From NCBI GenBank assembly GCA_017399225.1, contig JAFQEB010000041.1, positions 1-64,000 on the forward strand: a stretch of 64,000 bases of DNA, written 5' to 3'. Positions 15,515 through 23,897 of the stretch are shown here, one piece after another (the stretch's first letter is position 1; every line of letters begins with the position of its first letter). A program made the position numbers and the translations under genes. The DNA is from Clostridia bacterium (GTDB lineage Bacteria; Bacillota_A; Clostridia; Christensenellales; Aristaeellaceae). A model generated the notes under the pieces. It was not told the DNA's origin. It was given only the letters and a program-made list of their open reading frames with translations, and did no database searches.

Positions 15515-18500
15515 TTATTGCAGGATGACACGAGAGCTATGGATATAAGCATAACGCCCTTCATCGTATTCCACATAGAACCAATCATCCTTGAAGAGTA
15601 GCACCTTGACCACATCACCCGTATACTTGGTAATAACGTAGTCACTGCTGGGATCGGCATCCTTTCGGAGTTTTGCGGTATTGATTACCTTTGCATACTG
15701 AGCAGCATCCTCTTGCTCCATTTGGTTCTTCTTGCTGACATTATCGTAGTTCCAAAGTTCCTCCTCCGTGTAGTCCAGCTCAAAAGCTGTCACATCCCAA
15801 AGATCACGGTCAGCGTAGAATTCCTTCAACATCCTGTGATTCCCCTGTGCAGCATTTATGGAGGCATTAAGCGACTGCATCTTGGTATCATATGAGATGC
15901 CAAAGTCACGCTCAACGTTCAGGAAAGTGCCATCCTCGTACTCTTCCAAGTAGTTAACGCTCTCCGTCAAGCCCTCCTTTTGTACCTCAGTATACAACTG
16001 CGCCATGATGTAGCCGCTTTCCATACTCTCATCGAACCACAGATCCATATCTACCGTCGAATCCTCGAATACTCCTTTAGAAGGATGGAAGGTTTCCATG
16101 CTGCGCATCATATCATGCAGCATCATCAGACGGAAGCTACTCTCGTAGGAATCCTTCCAGTCAAGCGCGATATCTGCCGTATCGCAGCAAAGAGAAATCA
16201 CAGCCAATGCGGGGCAATACTTCTCGACTGCAGAATTGATACCGTCAGTGAGCACATCAGTACCGACTTTTTTACCGGTTTCAACAATGGATACCCATTC
16301 ACCGGCAAAGGCACACTCCTGTTCAAATTCCAGTCGCTTACGAACATTCTCCGCTGCAGTAGCAATGTTTGTATCGCCAGTTTTCTCAGCAGCTGCCTCA
16401 ATGAGAGACAGCCACTGCTCACACTCATAGCTGTAATTAGCCAGATCCTCGAAAACCTGCTGCTGTTCCGAATTCTCTACCATTTCCACAAAGGCAGACG
16501 CACTAATGCCGATGACCTTCAGCGTTTTTGATGCTTTCTGCCAGTCATCAATCCCCTTTGTCAGATTCGCCTGCTGTTTCTGCAGCTCACCAAGCTCCAT
16601 GGTTTCTTGCACAGAAAGTCCACGCATCTCAGCAAGTCGTTCATATGCCTGTATGCCAGCTGTCACATCCGTTCGTTTTTGAGTAAGCAACTTTTCGGCA
16701 TATTCCATGTAATCCTCGCCGCGATCCTTAGCATACTTGCTCAGACTATTGAGATCCTCGTCGCCAAATAGCTCCGCAAGAGCGGCTATATCAATGGATT
16801 CCGATTGATTTGCATCAAGATGATCCATCAGTGTATTGGTGATAATGTGCTCCCATTCTTTCACATAGGCCTTTTCTGTCGCTTCCCCCTTGTCCGTAAC
16901 AAAAGTGTCGAATACGGCTTTGGAAAAGTTCGATCCTGCCTCAATAGTTTCATTTACGTACACATACACACCATTCTGGTTTGCTTCACAAGCAAAGCCG
17001 TGAACCTCATCAAAGGCGTCCGAACGGTCATAATCACCTCCTGCTGCGAATTTTGTCGTAATATGGTCATCCAACTCGACTTGTACAAAATGCCTTTCAA
17101 CACATCGCGTGCATACCTGCATATATTGGCCATCCGTGCTGGAATAAAAAGGCTTATTCCAGACATGGTTCCCGCATTCACAGCAGGTTGGCATTTTTCC
17201 CGTCCCCTGCTGCGCACCAGAAGGATCTGTAGCGCCACACCTACAGGTCAGTTTACCAACATGAGGATGCTTGGCTGCATAGAGAACTTCTGTATACTGA
17301 TGTGCACCGTGATGGTACTCACACTCATAGATAACATTTTCTGGCACAGGTGTCGCTGGTGCAGGTGTCGCTGGTGCAGGTGTCACGGGCACGGGTGTCT
17401 CAGGCACGGGGGTCACAGGCTGTGAATAGCCGCAGTGCTTACACTTTCCGTCCTCATAAGTGTGGGAAAAGTATGCGTACTCCTCATGCTCCTGCTTCAC
17501 GATTAGACCGCAGACACACTTGATCTGGTAGGTAGTAGTAACCAAGTGACGATCCGCATCGATGCTCTCGATGTGAGATGAAACGAAAATTTTCTCCGTG
17601 TCAGCATGGTCACAGGTGGGTGCGGGCTTGATATAGCCACAGCGACACATACCGGAAGCATCGTAGGAATGCTTCTCCATCTCCGTACTGGTACGAGTGG
17701 TGTTGAGAGTTATTCCGCAGGAGGCACATATATCCTTCCATGTGATATCGATCACGTGTTCAGAGGAGGAAGTGGTCTTGCGCACCTTCCGACTCTGCTC
17801 GGTGGAGGTCATGGTGCTGTGGGCACACTCGGGCTTGACCTCTGCAGATCCGCAGTGGATACAGTTCCCACCAGAGTAGGTATGTTCCTCAGTAGCTGTT
17901 TTAATGTAGGTGTTAATGACCGCTCCGCAGCGGCTACAGAACCGGTCGTAGGTCGTCTTGATAGTGTGGTTCGCATCAGAAAGCTTCACATACTCCTTAT
18001 CGCTTCTGGCCACATCGGAGTATGTCTCATGGGTGCATTCCGGCTCAGTCACGGTGATGGTGCCAGTAGTTTTGGTGACGGTCTTACCGGTTACCTTATC
18101 CTTGACCGTAACGGTAATCGTCCAGGAGCCCACCTTGCTGGCAGTAAAAGAATGATAGCTATCGTTTCCGTAGGCAGTAGAATCCATAGTAGATGATCCA
18201 CACTTGGCCGTCCAGGCATACTGGTAGTTACCGCTGCCGCCACTGACTGAGCAGGATGCAGAAATACCGGAACCTACTGTAGCCGTGGAAGAGCCACGGG
18301 AAATAGTAGCACTCAGGACTTCGTACTGACTATGACCACACTTGCTACACTCACCGCTGCGGAAGGTGTGCGCTTCGTAGTAAACATCGATATCGCCCCC
18401 CATTTCGATCATCTTACCGCAGTTAGCATTGGCACAGACGATATCACTCACGACCTTGATCTTGTGCTTTTCGTCGTTGTAAGAGGTGACCGTCTCGGAA

Positions 18501-19204
18501 CGCTCTACCAGCTTGGTTGTGCTGTGCTGACAGCTTTTAGTGTAATTGCACATAGTGCAATCGCCATTGGAATCCAGCGAATGCTTCTTGATGGTAGTCT
18601 TTGTCAGATCCTTACGTAGCGTGTAGCGACACTCCCAACATACCTCATCATAAGTCGTGGTCAGCTCATGCTGTGTGTTGGAAATGCTCAGGCCAACAAT
18701 CTCCGTCTCCAGCTCGTATGTGTCATCATGTGGACATTCCATATCACAGATGTTGCACACACCTGTCTTCTTGCTCCACTTATGGCTGCACTTCGCACCG
18801 CATTCTGCACAAACGCCATTGCTGTTGTAGTCATGATCGCCGCATACAGCCGTTACGTCACCGTGAACCTGGGCAATCAGTTGATTGTTGCTGTTGTATG
18901 CACCAACCCAGATGTGGTAACTATGTCCAGCTTCCACGTATGAGGATCCCAGTGTGCCGCTCTTACTGGTCGTGTACTTATGATCTCTGTGCAGCTCGTT
19001 CGTAGTGGTGTCACGGACACTGTATTCATAGTGATCTGTACCACTATAGCCGCCCCATGAGAAAGAAAGTGTAGAGCCAGATTTTGCCGTACCGATGCTA
19101 ATACTCATAAGCGGAAGATCCGCCGCCAAAGCGCTAACGGCATCCATCAACAGCAGGCATGCCAAAAAACATGCCAAAGCAATTCGAGAGCAACTCTTCT
19201 TCAT
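15515..19204 (-). CDS. Large secreted Cys-pair-repeat protein with SH3-like C-terminus
   Basis: 1229 residues; the start has AAGGAGG at ideal spacing. A signal peptide (about 1-28, RIALACFLACLLLMDAVSALA region) precedes roughly a dozen short zinc-ribbon-like units, each with paired C-x2-C such as HSLDSNGDCTMCNYTKSC and HTFRSGECSKCGHSQY. A PKD/Ig-like stretch sits near residues 300-390 (SCSVSGGSGNYQYAWTAKCG). A Pro/Thr linker (TPVPETPVPVTPAPATPAP) follows, then a long helical domain. The last 60 residues are SH3-like (TAKLRKDADPSSDYVITKYT) and may bind cell wall. Function unknown; surface-exposed. Lower GC than the operon before it. Confidence 0.85.
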   Translation of the reverse strand: MKKSCSRIALACFLACLLLMDAVSALAADLPLMSISIGTAKSGSTLSFSWGGYSGTDHYEYSVRDTTTNELHRDHKYTTSKSGTLGSSYVEAGHSYHIWVGAYNSNNQLIAQVHGDVTAVCGDHDYNSNGVCAECGAKCSHKWSKKTGVCNICDMECPHDDTYELETEIVGLSISNTQHELTTTYDEVCWECRYTLRKDLTKTTIKKHSLDSNGDCTMCNYTKSCQHSTTKLVERSETVTSYNDEKHKIKVVSDIVCANANCGKMIEMGGDIDVYYEAHTFRSGECSKCGHSQYEVLSATISRGSSTATVGSGISASCSVSGGSGNYQYAWTAKCGSSTMDSTAYGNDSYHSFTASKVGSWTITVTVKDKVTGKTVTKTTGTITVTEPECTHETYSDVARSDKEYVKLSDANHTIKTTYDRFCSRCGAVINTYIKTATEEHTYSGGNCIHCGSAEVKPECAHSTMTSTEQSRKVRKTTSSSEHVIDITWKDICASCGITLNTTRTSTEMEKHSYDASGMCRCGYIKPAPTCDHADTEKIFVSSHIESIDADRHLVTTTYQIKCVCGLIVKQEHEEYAYFSHTYEDGKCKHCGYSQPVTPVPETPVPVTPAPATPAPATPVPENVIYECEYHHGAHQYTEVLYAAKHPHVGKLTCRCGATDPSGAQQGTGKMPTCCECGNHVWNKPFYSSTDGQYMQVCTRCVERHFVQVELDDHITTKFAAGGDYDRSDAFDEVHGFACEANQNGVYVYVNETIEAGSNFSKAVFDTFVTDKGEATEKAYVKEWEHIITNTLMDHLDANQSESIDIAALAELFGDEDLNSLSKYAKDRGEDYMEYAEKLLTQKRTDVTAGIQAYERLAEMRGLSVQETMELGELQKQQANLTKGIDDWQKASKTLKVIGISASAFVEMVENSEQQQVFEDLANYSYECEQWLSLIEAAAEKTGDTNIATAAENVRKRLEFEQECAFAGEWVSIVETGKKVGTDVLTDGINSAVEKYCPALAVISLCCDTADIALDWKDSYESSFRLMMLHDMMRSMETFHPSKGVFEDSTVDMDLWFDESMESGYIMAQLYTEVQKEGLTESVNYLEEYEDGTFLNVERDFGISYDTKMQSLNASINAAQGNHRMLKEFYADRDLWDVTAFELDYTEEELWNYDNVSKKNQMEQEDAAQYAKVINTAKLRKDADPSSDYVITKYTGDVVKVLLFKDDWFYVEYDEGRYAYIHSSRVILQ

Positions 19205-19263
19205 TTGTCTATTCCTCCTTTTATACCCATCGTTTCATGTAGCACAGCTGCATGTTTGTGATA

Positions 19264-19292
19264 ATTATACGCCTGTCCCAAATTCCGCACAA
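19264..19292 (-). promoter_or_regulatory. Promoter of the large secreted protein
   Basis: TTGTGC, 17-base spacer, TATAAT on the minus strand, about 60 bases before the start codon. The rest of the AT-rich gap 19293-19585 shows no gene or clear structure. Confidence 0.5.
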
Positions 19293-19585
19293 TAGAATTT
19301 CTGGTATTTGATGGTTTTTCAATTAAGTAGATTCAGCAGACCACACATCAGATTAAGATAGTCAATAAGACATCTGTTGCTCGTACTAAAGAAGAGAGAC
19401 ATCGTAGGCGTCCATTCACATAACAACATCTTTTAAATTACAGCTACTACTAGATCGTTATTTCTGCATGCAAACATTATCAAAAAAGCAAACCATCATG
19501 CTATCTTAGCTGTGTGTAGGAAATAACGGGAAAAAATGCCCTCTGTTGAGCGCAAGTTGTAACAACAGAAAGCGTCTTGCTGTAT

Positions 19586-19942
19586 TTACACCTCCACCCC
19601 AACCCTCACACTATACTCCACCTTCTGCTCAAACTGATTCCTCAGCCCATTCCTCGAAAACCGAATCGGCGGTAGCTGGAAGTATGTGCATAGTCGTTCT
19701 GCTGGTTGCATCAGGTTGACCATATACCCACCGATATAGCCGGCCTGGCGGGAGGGCAGGTCGCCGTTGTAGCCCTGCTTGAGGTTGATGCCCAGCTCGT
19801 TGGCGATCTCGTACTTCATGTTGTTCAGGGCGCCGCGGGCTTCGGGCACCATCGCGCCGCGCTGGTTGGAGTTGTTGGAGCTGCTGCTATTGTTGTTGTT
19901 GATGGGAGCCTGGTTCTGGTTCTGCTGGTTGTTCATATACAT
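19586..19942 (-). CDS. Alpha/beta-type small acid-soluble spore protein with extended C-terminus
   Basis: 118 residues; GAGGAGG precedes the ATG. An Asn/Gln-rich N-terminus is followed by the SASP signature PEARGALNNMKYEIANELGI, which includes the region cut by the germination protease, then GYNGDLPSRQAGYIGGYMV. It would coat and protect DNA in the spore core. Normal family members end shortly after AERQL; here the frame continues about 27 residues past AERL (CTYFQLPPIRFSRNGLRN...), and the helix before it is one residue short compared with its neighbour. This suggests a small deletion and lost stop. Confidence 0.9.
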   Translation of the reverse strand: MYMNNQQNQNQAPINNNNSSSSNNSNQRGAMVPEARGALNNMKYEIANELGINLKQGYNGDLPSRQAGYIGGYMVNLMQPAERLCTYFQLPPIRFSRNGLRNQFEQKVEYSVRVGVEV

Positions 19943-19983
19943 GGGGTTTTACCTCCTCAAAGTCGATCGGAAACGGTGGGGGA

Positions 19984-20190
19984 TCAGTGGCCGGAAAGCT
20001 GACGCTCGGCCTGCTCGATCAGACGCTTGACCATGTAGCCGCCGACATAGCCGTTCTCGCGGCTGGTCAGGTCGCCGTTGTAGCCCTGCTTGAGGTTCAC
20101 GCCCAGCTCGCGGGCGATCTCATACTTCATGTTGTTCAGGGCGCCGCGGGCTTCGGGAACCATCTGGCCGTTGGAGTTCTGCTTGCTCAT
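19984..20190 (-). CDS. Alpha/beta-type small acid-soluble spore protein
   Basis: 68 residues, the usual family length, with AGGAGG before the ATG. Core PEARGALNNMKYEIARELGV and the C-terminal GGYMVKRLIEQAERQLSGH are canonical. It binds DNA in the forespore and is degraded at germination. It is a close paralogue of the gene 41 bases downstream and probably co-regulated under a forespore sigma factor; I could not define the promoter. Confidence 0.95.
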   Translation of the reverse strand: MSKQNSNGQMVPEARGALNNMKYEIARELGVNLKQGYNGDLTSRENGYVGGYMVKRLIEQAERQLSGH

Positions 20191-20360
20191 GCTGTTTCAC
20201 CTCCTGCTGCGGATTGAAGCGGCCATGGACGCCTTGCATGCCTGCAGCCCATGGCCGCCTGCATCGCTCGTCATCCGGTTGCTTCGATAGGTAGTGTGCG
20301 CACTTTGCGGGCCGATACGCTGGTAATGCCTTGTATGATTGGTATGCAGCGGGAAAAAAG

Positions 20361-20395
20361 TCGACAAAAAAGCAGCGCCATGCCGTCAGCGCTGC
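20361..20395 (-). terminator. Second minus-strand terminator before the spore genes
   Basis: Stem GCAGCGC/GCGCTGC (20372-20378, 20389-20395) followed on the minus strand by TTTTTTGTCGACTTTTTT. The surrounding gap 20191-20598 has no gene; it carries this terminator, the one at 20529 and GC-rich sequence. Confidence 0.65.
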
Positions 20396-20528
20396 GAAGA
20401 AACCCGGTTTTCATCGGGGCGGAGGATGGGCCCTGTCCACGGCGCTTTGCACCTGACCTCGCCGTACGGCATGGCGCGGGCGGTCGGGTGCGGCATCGGA
20501 CGCGGTGGAGGCGGGGCGACGCCTCCGC

Positions 20529-20559
20529 AAAAAACAGCTGCGCCCGGTAGGGACGCAGC
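20529..20559 (-). terminator. Terminator of the YhcN/YlaJ-like gene
   Basis: Stem GCTGCG/CGCAGC with an 11-base loop, followed by TGTTTTTT on the minus strand, 40 bases after the stop codon. Confidence 0.6.
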
Positions 20560-20598
20560 GTCGGGTCTGCCCTGTCAGGATATGCGCCGCAGCAGGAA

Positions 20599-21198
20599 TT
20601 ATGCCTGGGCGGCGTTGATCTTTTTGATGATCGCATCCAGGTCGTTTTGCAGCGCGCTCATGTCGGACATGGTCTCCAGCCGGTCGCCGAGGGTCTCCAG
20701 CGCGTCCATGATGTCCTCATCCGCAGTGATGGCGATGGTGGAAATGCCGCTGATGACGCCGTCGATGCGCTCTTTGACGATGCCGCGCAGCCGGTCGTCG
20801 ATCCCGGCCTTGTACTGGTCGTCAAACTCCAGCGCCACGGCAGCCTTGTTGCCCGCGATGACGACCTGGGCGTCATCTACCTCGCTCAGCCGCTCCAGCT
20901 CATCCTCGATCTGCTCCACGACCCGGCGGGCCTTGTCCATGGACGTAACGCCCATGGATTCCGGCATGGTGGTGGCGGTGGGCTGCCCGGTCAGACCTTC
21001 GGCAACGTCCTCCACCGTGTCCATCATATCCGCGCCGAGCTCCGGCAGGCTGCTGGTCGCCATGGGAACCACGCCGGTGGTGACCGTGGTGGTCGGCATG
21101 GGGGAATTGGTCGCGGTGGCCATGTCGTCTCCGGCGGCGCAGGCGGTCAGCAGCAGCGCGCTCGTGAGCATACTCAGGGTCAAAAGGGTCTTTTTCAT
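20599..21198 (-). CDS. YhcN/YlaJ-family sporulation lipoprotein
   Basis: 199 residues with GAGGAGG before the ATG. A lipoprotein signal with lipobox LTAC (Cys20) and a Thr/Pro-rich linker precede the conserved domain: RVVEQIEDELERLSEVDDAQ, then VVIAGNKAAVALEFDDQYKA and DRLRGIVKERIDGVISGI, as in YhcN/YlaJ spore membrane lipoproteins. It is expected in the forespore membrane or spore coat of a spore former and lies beside the SASP genes. Exact role in germination or outgrowth unknown. Confidence 0.85.
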   Translation of the reverse strand: MKKTLLTLSMLTSALLLTACAAGDDMATATNSPMPTTTVTTGVVPMATSSLPELGADMMDTVEDVAEGLTGQPTATTMPESMGVTSMDKARRVVEQIEDELERLSEVDDAQVVIAGNKAAVALEFDDQYKAGIDDRLRGIVKERIDGVISGISTIAITADEDIMDALETLGDRLETMSDMSALQNDLDAIIKKINAAQA

Positions 21199-21274
21199 GA
21201 TGATTCACCTCCTCGTGCCGTAGTGTGCGCAGCAGGGGGCGAATGCAGTCATGAAAAATTTACACCTTGCAGCC

Positions 21275-21303
21275 TTGCGTCAAAACCGGCTTGCGCTTAT
21301 AAT
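21275..21303 (+). promoter_or_regulatory. Promoter of the carboxypeptidase pair
   Basis: TTGCGT, 17-base spacer, TATAAT, 42 bases before the ATG of the first VanY-like gene. Confidence 0.6.
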
Positions 21304-21344
21304 AGAAGGGAATGATGAAAGATGCTTCCTGAGGAGGAGTGTAA

Positions 21345-22037
21345 ATGGCGAATATCCTGGAGCAGCTGCTGTCCCTGGCGGCTGCGGGAACGGTGATGAT
21401 CTCCTCGTCCCTTGGCGCGGCGGCGCCCCAGAATGATGAGGACGGCCTGCTTTTTTTGCAAAACCGTCAGTGGCGGGTGAGCCGTTATTATGAGCCGGAG
21501 ACCCTCAAGGCCAATGTGCCCGGTCAGCTGCAGGATATGCGTGCGGACGCGGCAGCAGCGCTGGAGGAGATGTTCGCAGCCTGCAAGGCAGATATCGGCG
21601 TGACGCTCAAGGCCGTCAGCGGCTACCGCAGCTATCAGCGCCAGGCGACGATCTATCAGAATAAGCTCGATCGCGTCAAGACGAAGGAAAAGGCGGATCA
21701 GTTCGTGGCCCGCCCCGGCGCGTCGGAGCATCAGCTTGCCCTGGCGATGGACGTGGGCCAGAAGAGTGACGACGTTAACCTGACCTCCTCCTTCGGCAAG
21801 ACCAAGGGCGGCAAGTGGGTCGCGGAGCATTGCTGGGAATACGGCTTCATCCTGCGTTATCAGGAGGGCTGGGAGGATGTGACCGGCTATGAGTATGAGC
21901 CGTGGCATGTCCGCTATGTGGGCAAGGAAAACGCAAAGCTGATCCACGAGGCTGATATGCCGCTGGAGACCTACCTGCTGCTGCTGCGGGAGGAAACGCT
22001 GCTGAACATCGTATTGGGACAGGAGGCCGGAGAATGA
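21345..22037 (+). CDS. VanY-like M15B D-alanyl-D-alanine carboxypeptidase
   Basis: 230 residues, GGAGGAG upstream. The M15 zinc-peptidase motifs are SGYRSYQRQ, ARPGASEHQLALAMDVG (His and Asp zinc ligands in S-x-H-x-x-x-x-A-x-D) and YEPWHVRYVG (third zinc ligand His). It should trim the terminal D-Ala from peptidoglycan stem peptides or crosslink precursors outside the membrane. The N-terminus is hydrophobic but a weak signal peptide. It overlaps the next gene, a paralogue, by 4 bases. Confidence 0.9.
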   Translation: MANILEQLLSLAAAGTVMISSSLGAAAPQNDEDGLLFLQNRQWRVSRYYEPETLKANVPGQLQDMRADAAAALEEMFAACKADIGVTLKAVSGYRSYQRQATIYQNKLDRVKTKEKADQFVARPGASEHQLALAMDVGQKSDDVNLTSSFGKTKGGKWVAEHCWEYGFILRYQEGWEDVTGYEYEPWHVRYVGKENAKLIHEADMPLETYLLLLREETLLNIVLGQEAGE

Positions 22038-22885
22038 AAACGCTGCTCAGACTGACCTGCCTGCTGGCGGCGCTGCTGCTGGCGGCGCCGGCCCTGGCCT
22101 GGGATCCGGACGAGGAGTTCTTCTTCGCGGACGTGATCGGCCCCAGCGCGATCATCTACAACAATGTGGAGTGGGACTTCCCGGTGGACATGATGGATAT
22201 GGATCCGGAACTGGTGATCCTGGTCAACAAGGATATGTTCCTGTCCAAGGATTATGTGCCGGAGGATCTTGTGACCATGAAGGCCCTGAAGCTGGATAAG
22301 CAGGGCAACAACACAAACGGCGGCGTCCGGCGCACAAACAGCGATATGCAGCTGCGCCGGGAATGCGCGGAGGCCCTGGTGAAGCTGTGTGACGCAGCCC
22401 GCGCCGAGGGACATGAGCTGTACCTCAAGAGCGCCTACCGCTCCTACCGGACGCAGGATACCATGTATTACAACCGCCTGAAGGAGTATGGCTACGATGA
22501 CGGCTGGGTCACCAAGCCCGGCGCCAGCGACCACCAGACGGGCCTTGGCTGCGATGTGGTGCCGAAGAACTGGACGGATCGCGGCATGAACGAGAAGATG
22601 GCCAAGGAAGAGGAAACGCAATGGATGGCCGCGCATTGTGCGGAGTTCGGCTTTATCCTCCGCTACCCGGAGGATAAGGAGGACGTCACCAAGATCAACT
22701 ATGAGCCCTGGCACCTGCGCTATGTGGGGATCCCCGCTGCGACCTATATCATGGAGAACGGCCTGTGCCTGGAGGAGTTCCACGAGCAGCTGCAATCCGC
22801 TATCGACCGCTTCATCGCGGCGGGCGGCCCTGCATCGCTGGTGGAGGACTTCATTCAGGTCTCTGCTGAGGACAAGTACGATTGA
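22034..22885 (+). CDS. VanY-like M15B D-alanyl-D-alanine carboxypeptidase, secreted
   Basis: 283 residues with a clear signal peptide (about 1-22, LLRLTCLLAALLLAAPALA). Motifs match its upstream paralogue: SAYRSYRTQ, KPGASDHQTGLGCDVV with zinc ligands, and YEPWHLRYVG. ATGA overlap with the first gene shows they are translated together. Likely cell-wall maturation or remodelling. A van-type vancomycin cluster is not present here (no ligase or VanH), so a resistance role is unlikely. Confidence 0.92.
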   Translation: MKTLLRLTCLLAALLLAAPALAWDPDEEFFFADVIGPSAIIYNNVEWDFPVDMMDMDPELVILVNKDMFLSKDYVPEDLVTMKALKLDKQGNNTNGGVRRTNSDMQLRRECAEALVKLCDAARAEGHELYLKSAYRSYRTQDTMYYNRLKEYGYDDGWVTKPGASDHQTGLGCDVVPKNWTDRGMNEKMAKEEETQWMAAHCAEFGFILRYPEDKEDVTKINYEPWHLRYVGIPAATYIMENGLCLEEFHEQLQSAIDRFIAAGGPASLVEDFIQVSAEDKYD

Positions 22886-22950
22886 CCTCCCAGCCGCTGA
22901 CGCAATGGCGTTGGCGGCTTTTGTGTACCGATTTGTAAGAAACCGCCCCC

Positions 22951-23162
22951 AAGGCTCCTCTGCGTAGGGGAGCTTTCGCCTTTAGGCGACTGAGGAGTTC
23001 CTCACCTGCAAAGAAATCATCCGTCTTCGGAGTGCGTCCGAATCAACCTTCGCTACCCGGGCTCCAAAGGGGAAGGCTGATCTACTGGTTCCGCCGTATT
23101 TGTAATTAAGCCTTCCCCTCTGGGAAAGGTGTCGCCGCGCCTGCGCGGTGACGGATGAGGTC
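22951..23162. repeat. Dispersed hairpin repeat, clostridial intergenic type
   Basis: Begins AAGGCTCCTCTGCGTAGGGG and ends with GCCTTCCCCTCTGGGAAAGG followed by GCGCCTGCGCGGTGACGG and ATGAGGTC. It contains several short hairpins. The right part matches the element at 52646-52783; the left part matches 26078-26145. No gene is present in 22886-23215. Confidence 0.7.
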
Positions 23163-23215
23163 TCTATGCTCCAACAATGTTTACAGATTATTCACAATTA
23201 TACCATCTTTGACTA

Positions 23216-23244
23216 TTGACTTTCTTTGACCATTGAGCTAAAAT
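23216..23244 (+). promoter_or_regulatory. Promoter of hsp20
   Basis: TTGACT, 17-base spacer, TAAAAT, about 75 bases before the Hsp20 start. No CIRCE (HrcA) inverted repeat was found nearby. Confidence 0.5.
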
Positions 23245-23321
23245 GTAATCACGGTGAAGGCAAGAGCACCGCAGAACATGTGATAACGAACGACCGACAT
23301 ATCGTCAGGAGGAATGTGAAT

Positions 23322-23837
23322 ATGATGTATACTGTGAAGATGAACCCCGCAAACTGTATGGCCCCCCGTCCTTTCCGGCTCCCGATGCCTGCCATGTTTG
23401 ACGATCCCTTCTTCCGGGGGATGATGGGCGCGGAGCCCGCATGCCGTCCCCACGGAATACGCGTGGATGTGCAGGAGAACGCCGATGCCTACATCCTGGA
23501 GGCGGAGCTGCCCGGTGTGGCGCTGGAGGACATCACCCTCACCACGGAGAATGACGTGCTGACCATCGCCGCAGATGTGAACCGTCGCACCCGCGAGGAG
23601 CGGGATGGCATGGTGATGCATGAGCGCCGCAGCGGTCATGTGGAGCGCCGCTTCTCCCTGGAAGGCATTGACCAGGAGGGGATCACGGCCAGCTGCCTTA
23701 ACGGCGTGCTGACGGTGACGCTGCCCAAGGAAAAGCCGGAAGGGGAGAAGGCGCTGCGCCGGATCGCCATTGCGGCAGGCACGGAGGCGGCCCCTCTGCT
23801 GCCGGAGGGCTGCGGCGCGGAGGAGCTCCAGGCCTGA
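23322..23837 (+). CDS. hsp20: Small heat-shock protein, Hsp20/alpha-crystallin family
   Basis: 171 residues from the ATG preceded by AGGAGG (a longer open frame to 23226 lacks a ribosome site). The alpha-crystallin domain covers about residues 45-150: VDVQENADAYILEAELPGVA, LTTENDVLTIAADV and the G-x-L motif SCLNGVLTVTLPK. It is an ATP-independent chaperone that holds unfolding proteins. The C-terminal tail is longer than usual (RIAIAAGTEAAPLLPEGCGA). Confidence 0.92.
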   Translation: MMYTVKMNPANCMAPRPFRLPMPAMFDDPFFRGMMGAEPACRPHGIRVDVQENADAYILEAELPGVALEDITLTTENDVLTIAADVNRRTREERDGMVMHERRSGHVERRFSLEGIDQEGITASCLNGVLTVTLPKEKPEGEKALRRIAIAAGTEAAPLLPEGCGAEELQA

Positions 23838-23847
23838 ACGGAATATA

Positions 23848-23888
23848 AAAAGTGCGGGAGCTGCTGAGAATGCAGCTCCCGCACTTTT
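23848..23888. terminator. Bidirectional terminator
   Basis: AAAAGTGCGGGAGCTGC and its complement around a 7-base loop, with A-tracts and T-tracts on both sides. It ends both hsp20 (plus) and the amidohydrolase gene (minus). Confidence 0.85.
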
Positions 23889-23897
23889 GTGTGTGCC

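Noticed and set aside
21345..22885. Vancomycin-resistance locus
   Set aside because: The two VanY-like genes stand without vanH, vanA/B-type ligase, vanX or a VanRS pair, so ordinary wall trimming is more likely.
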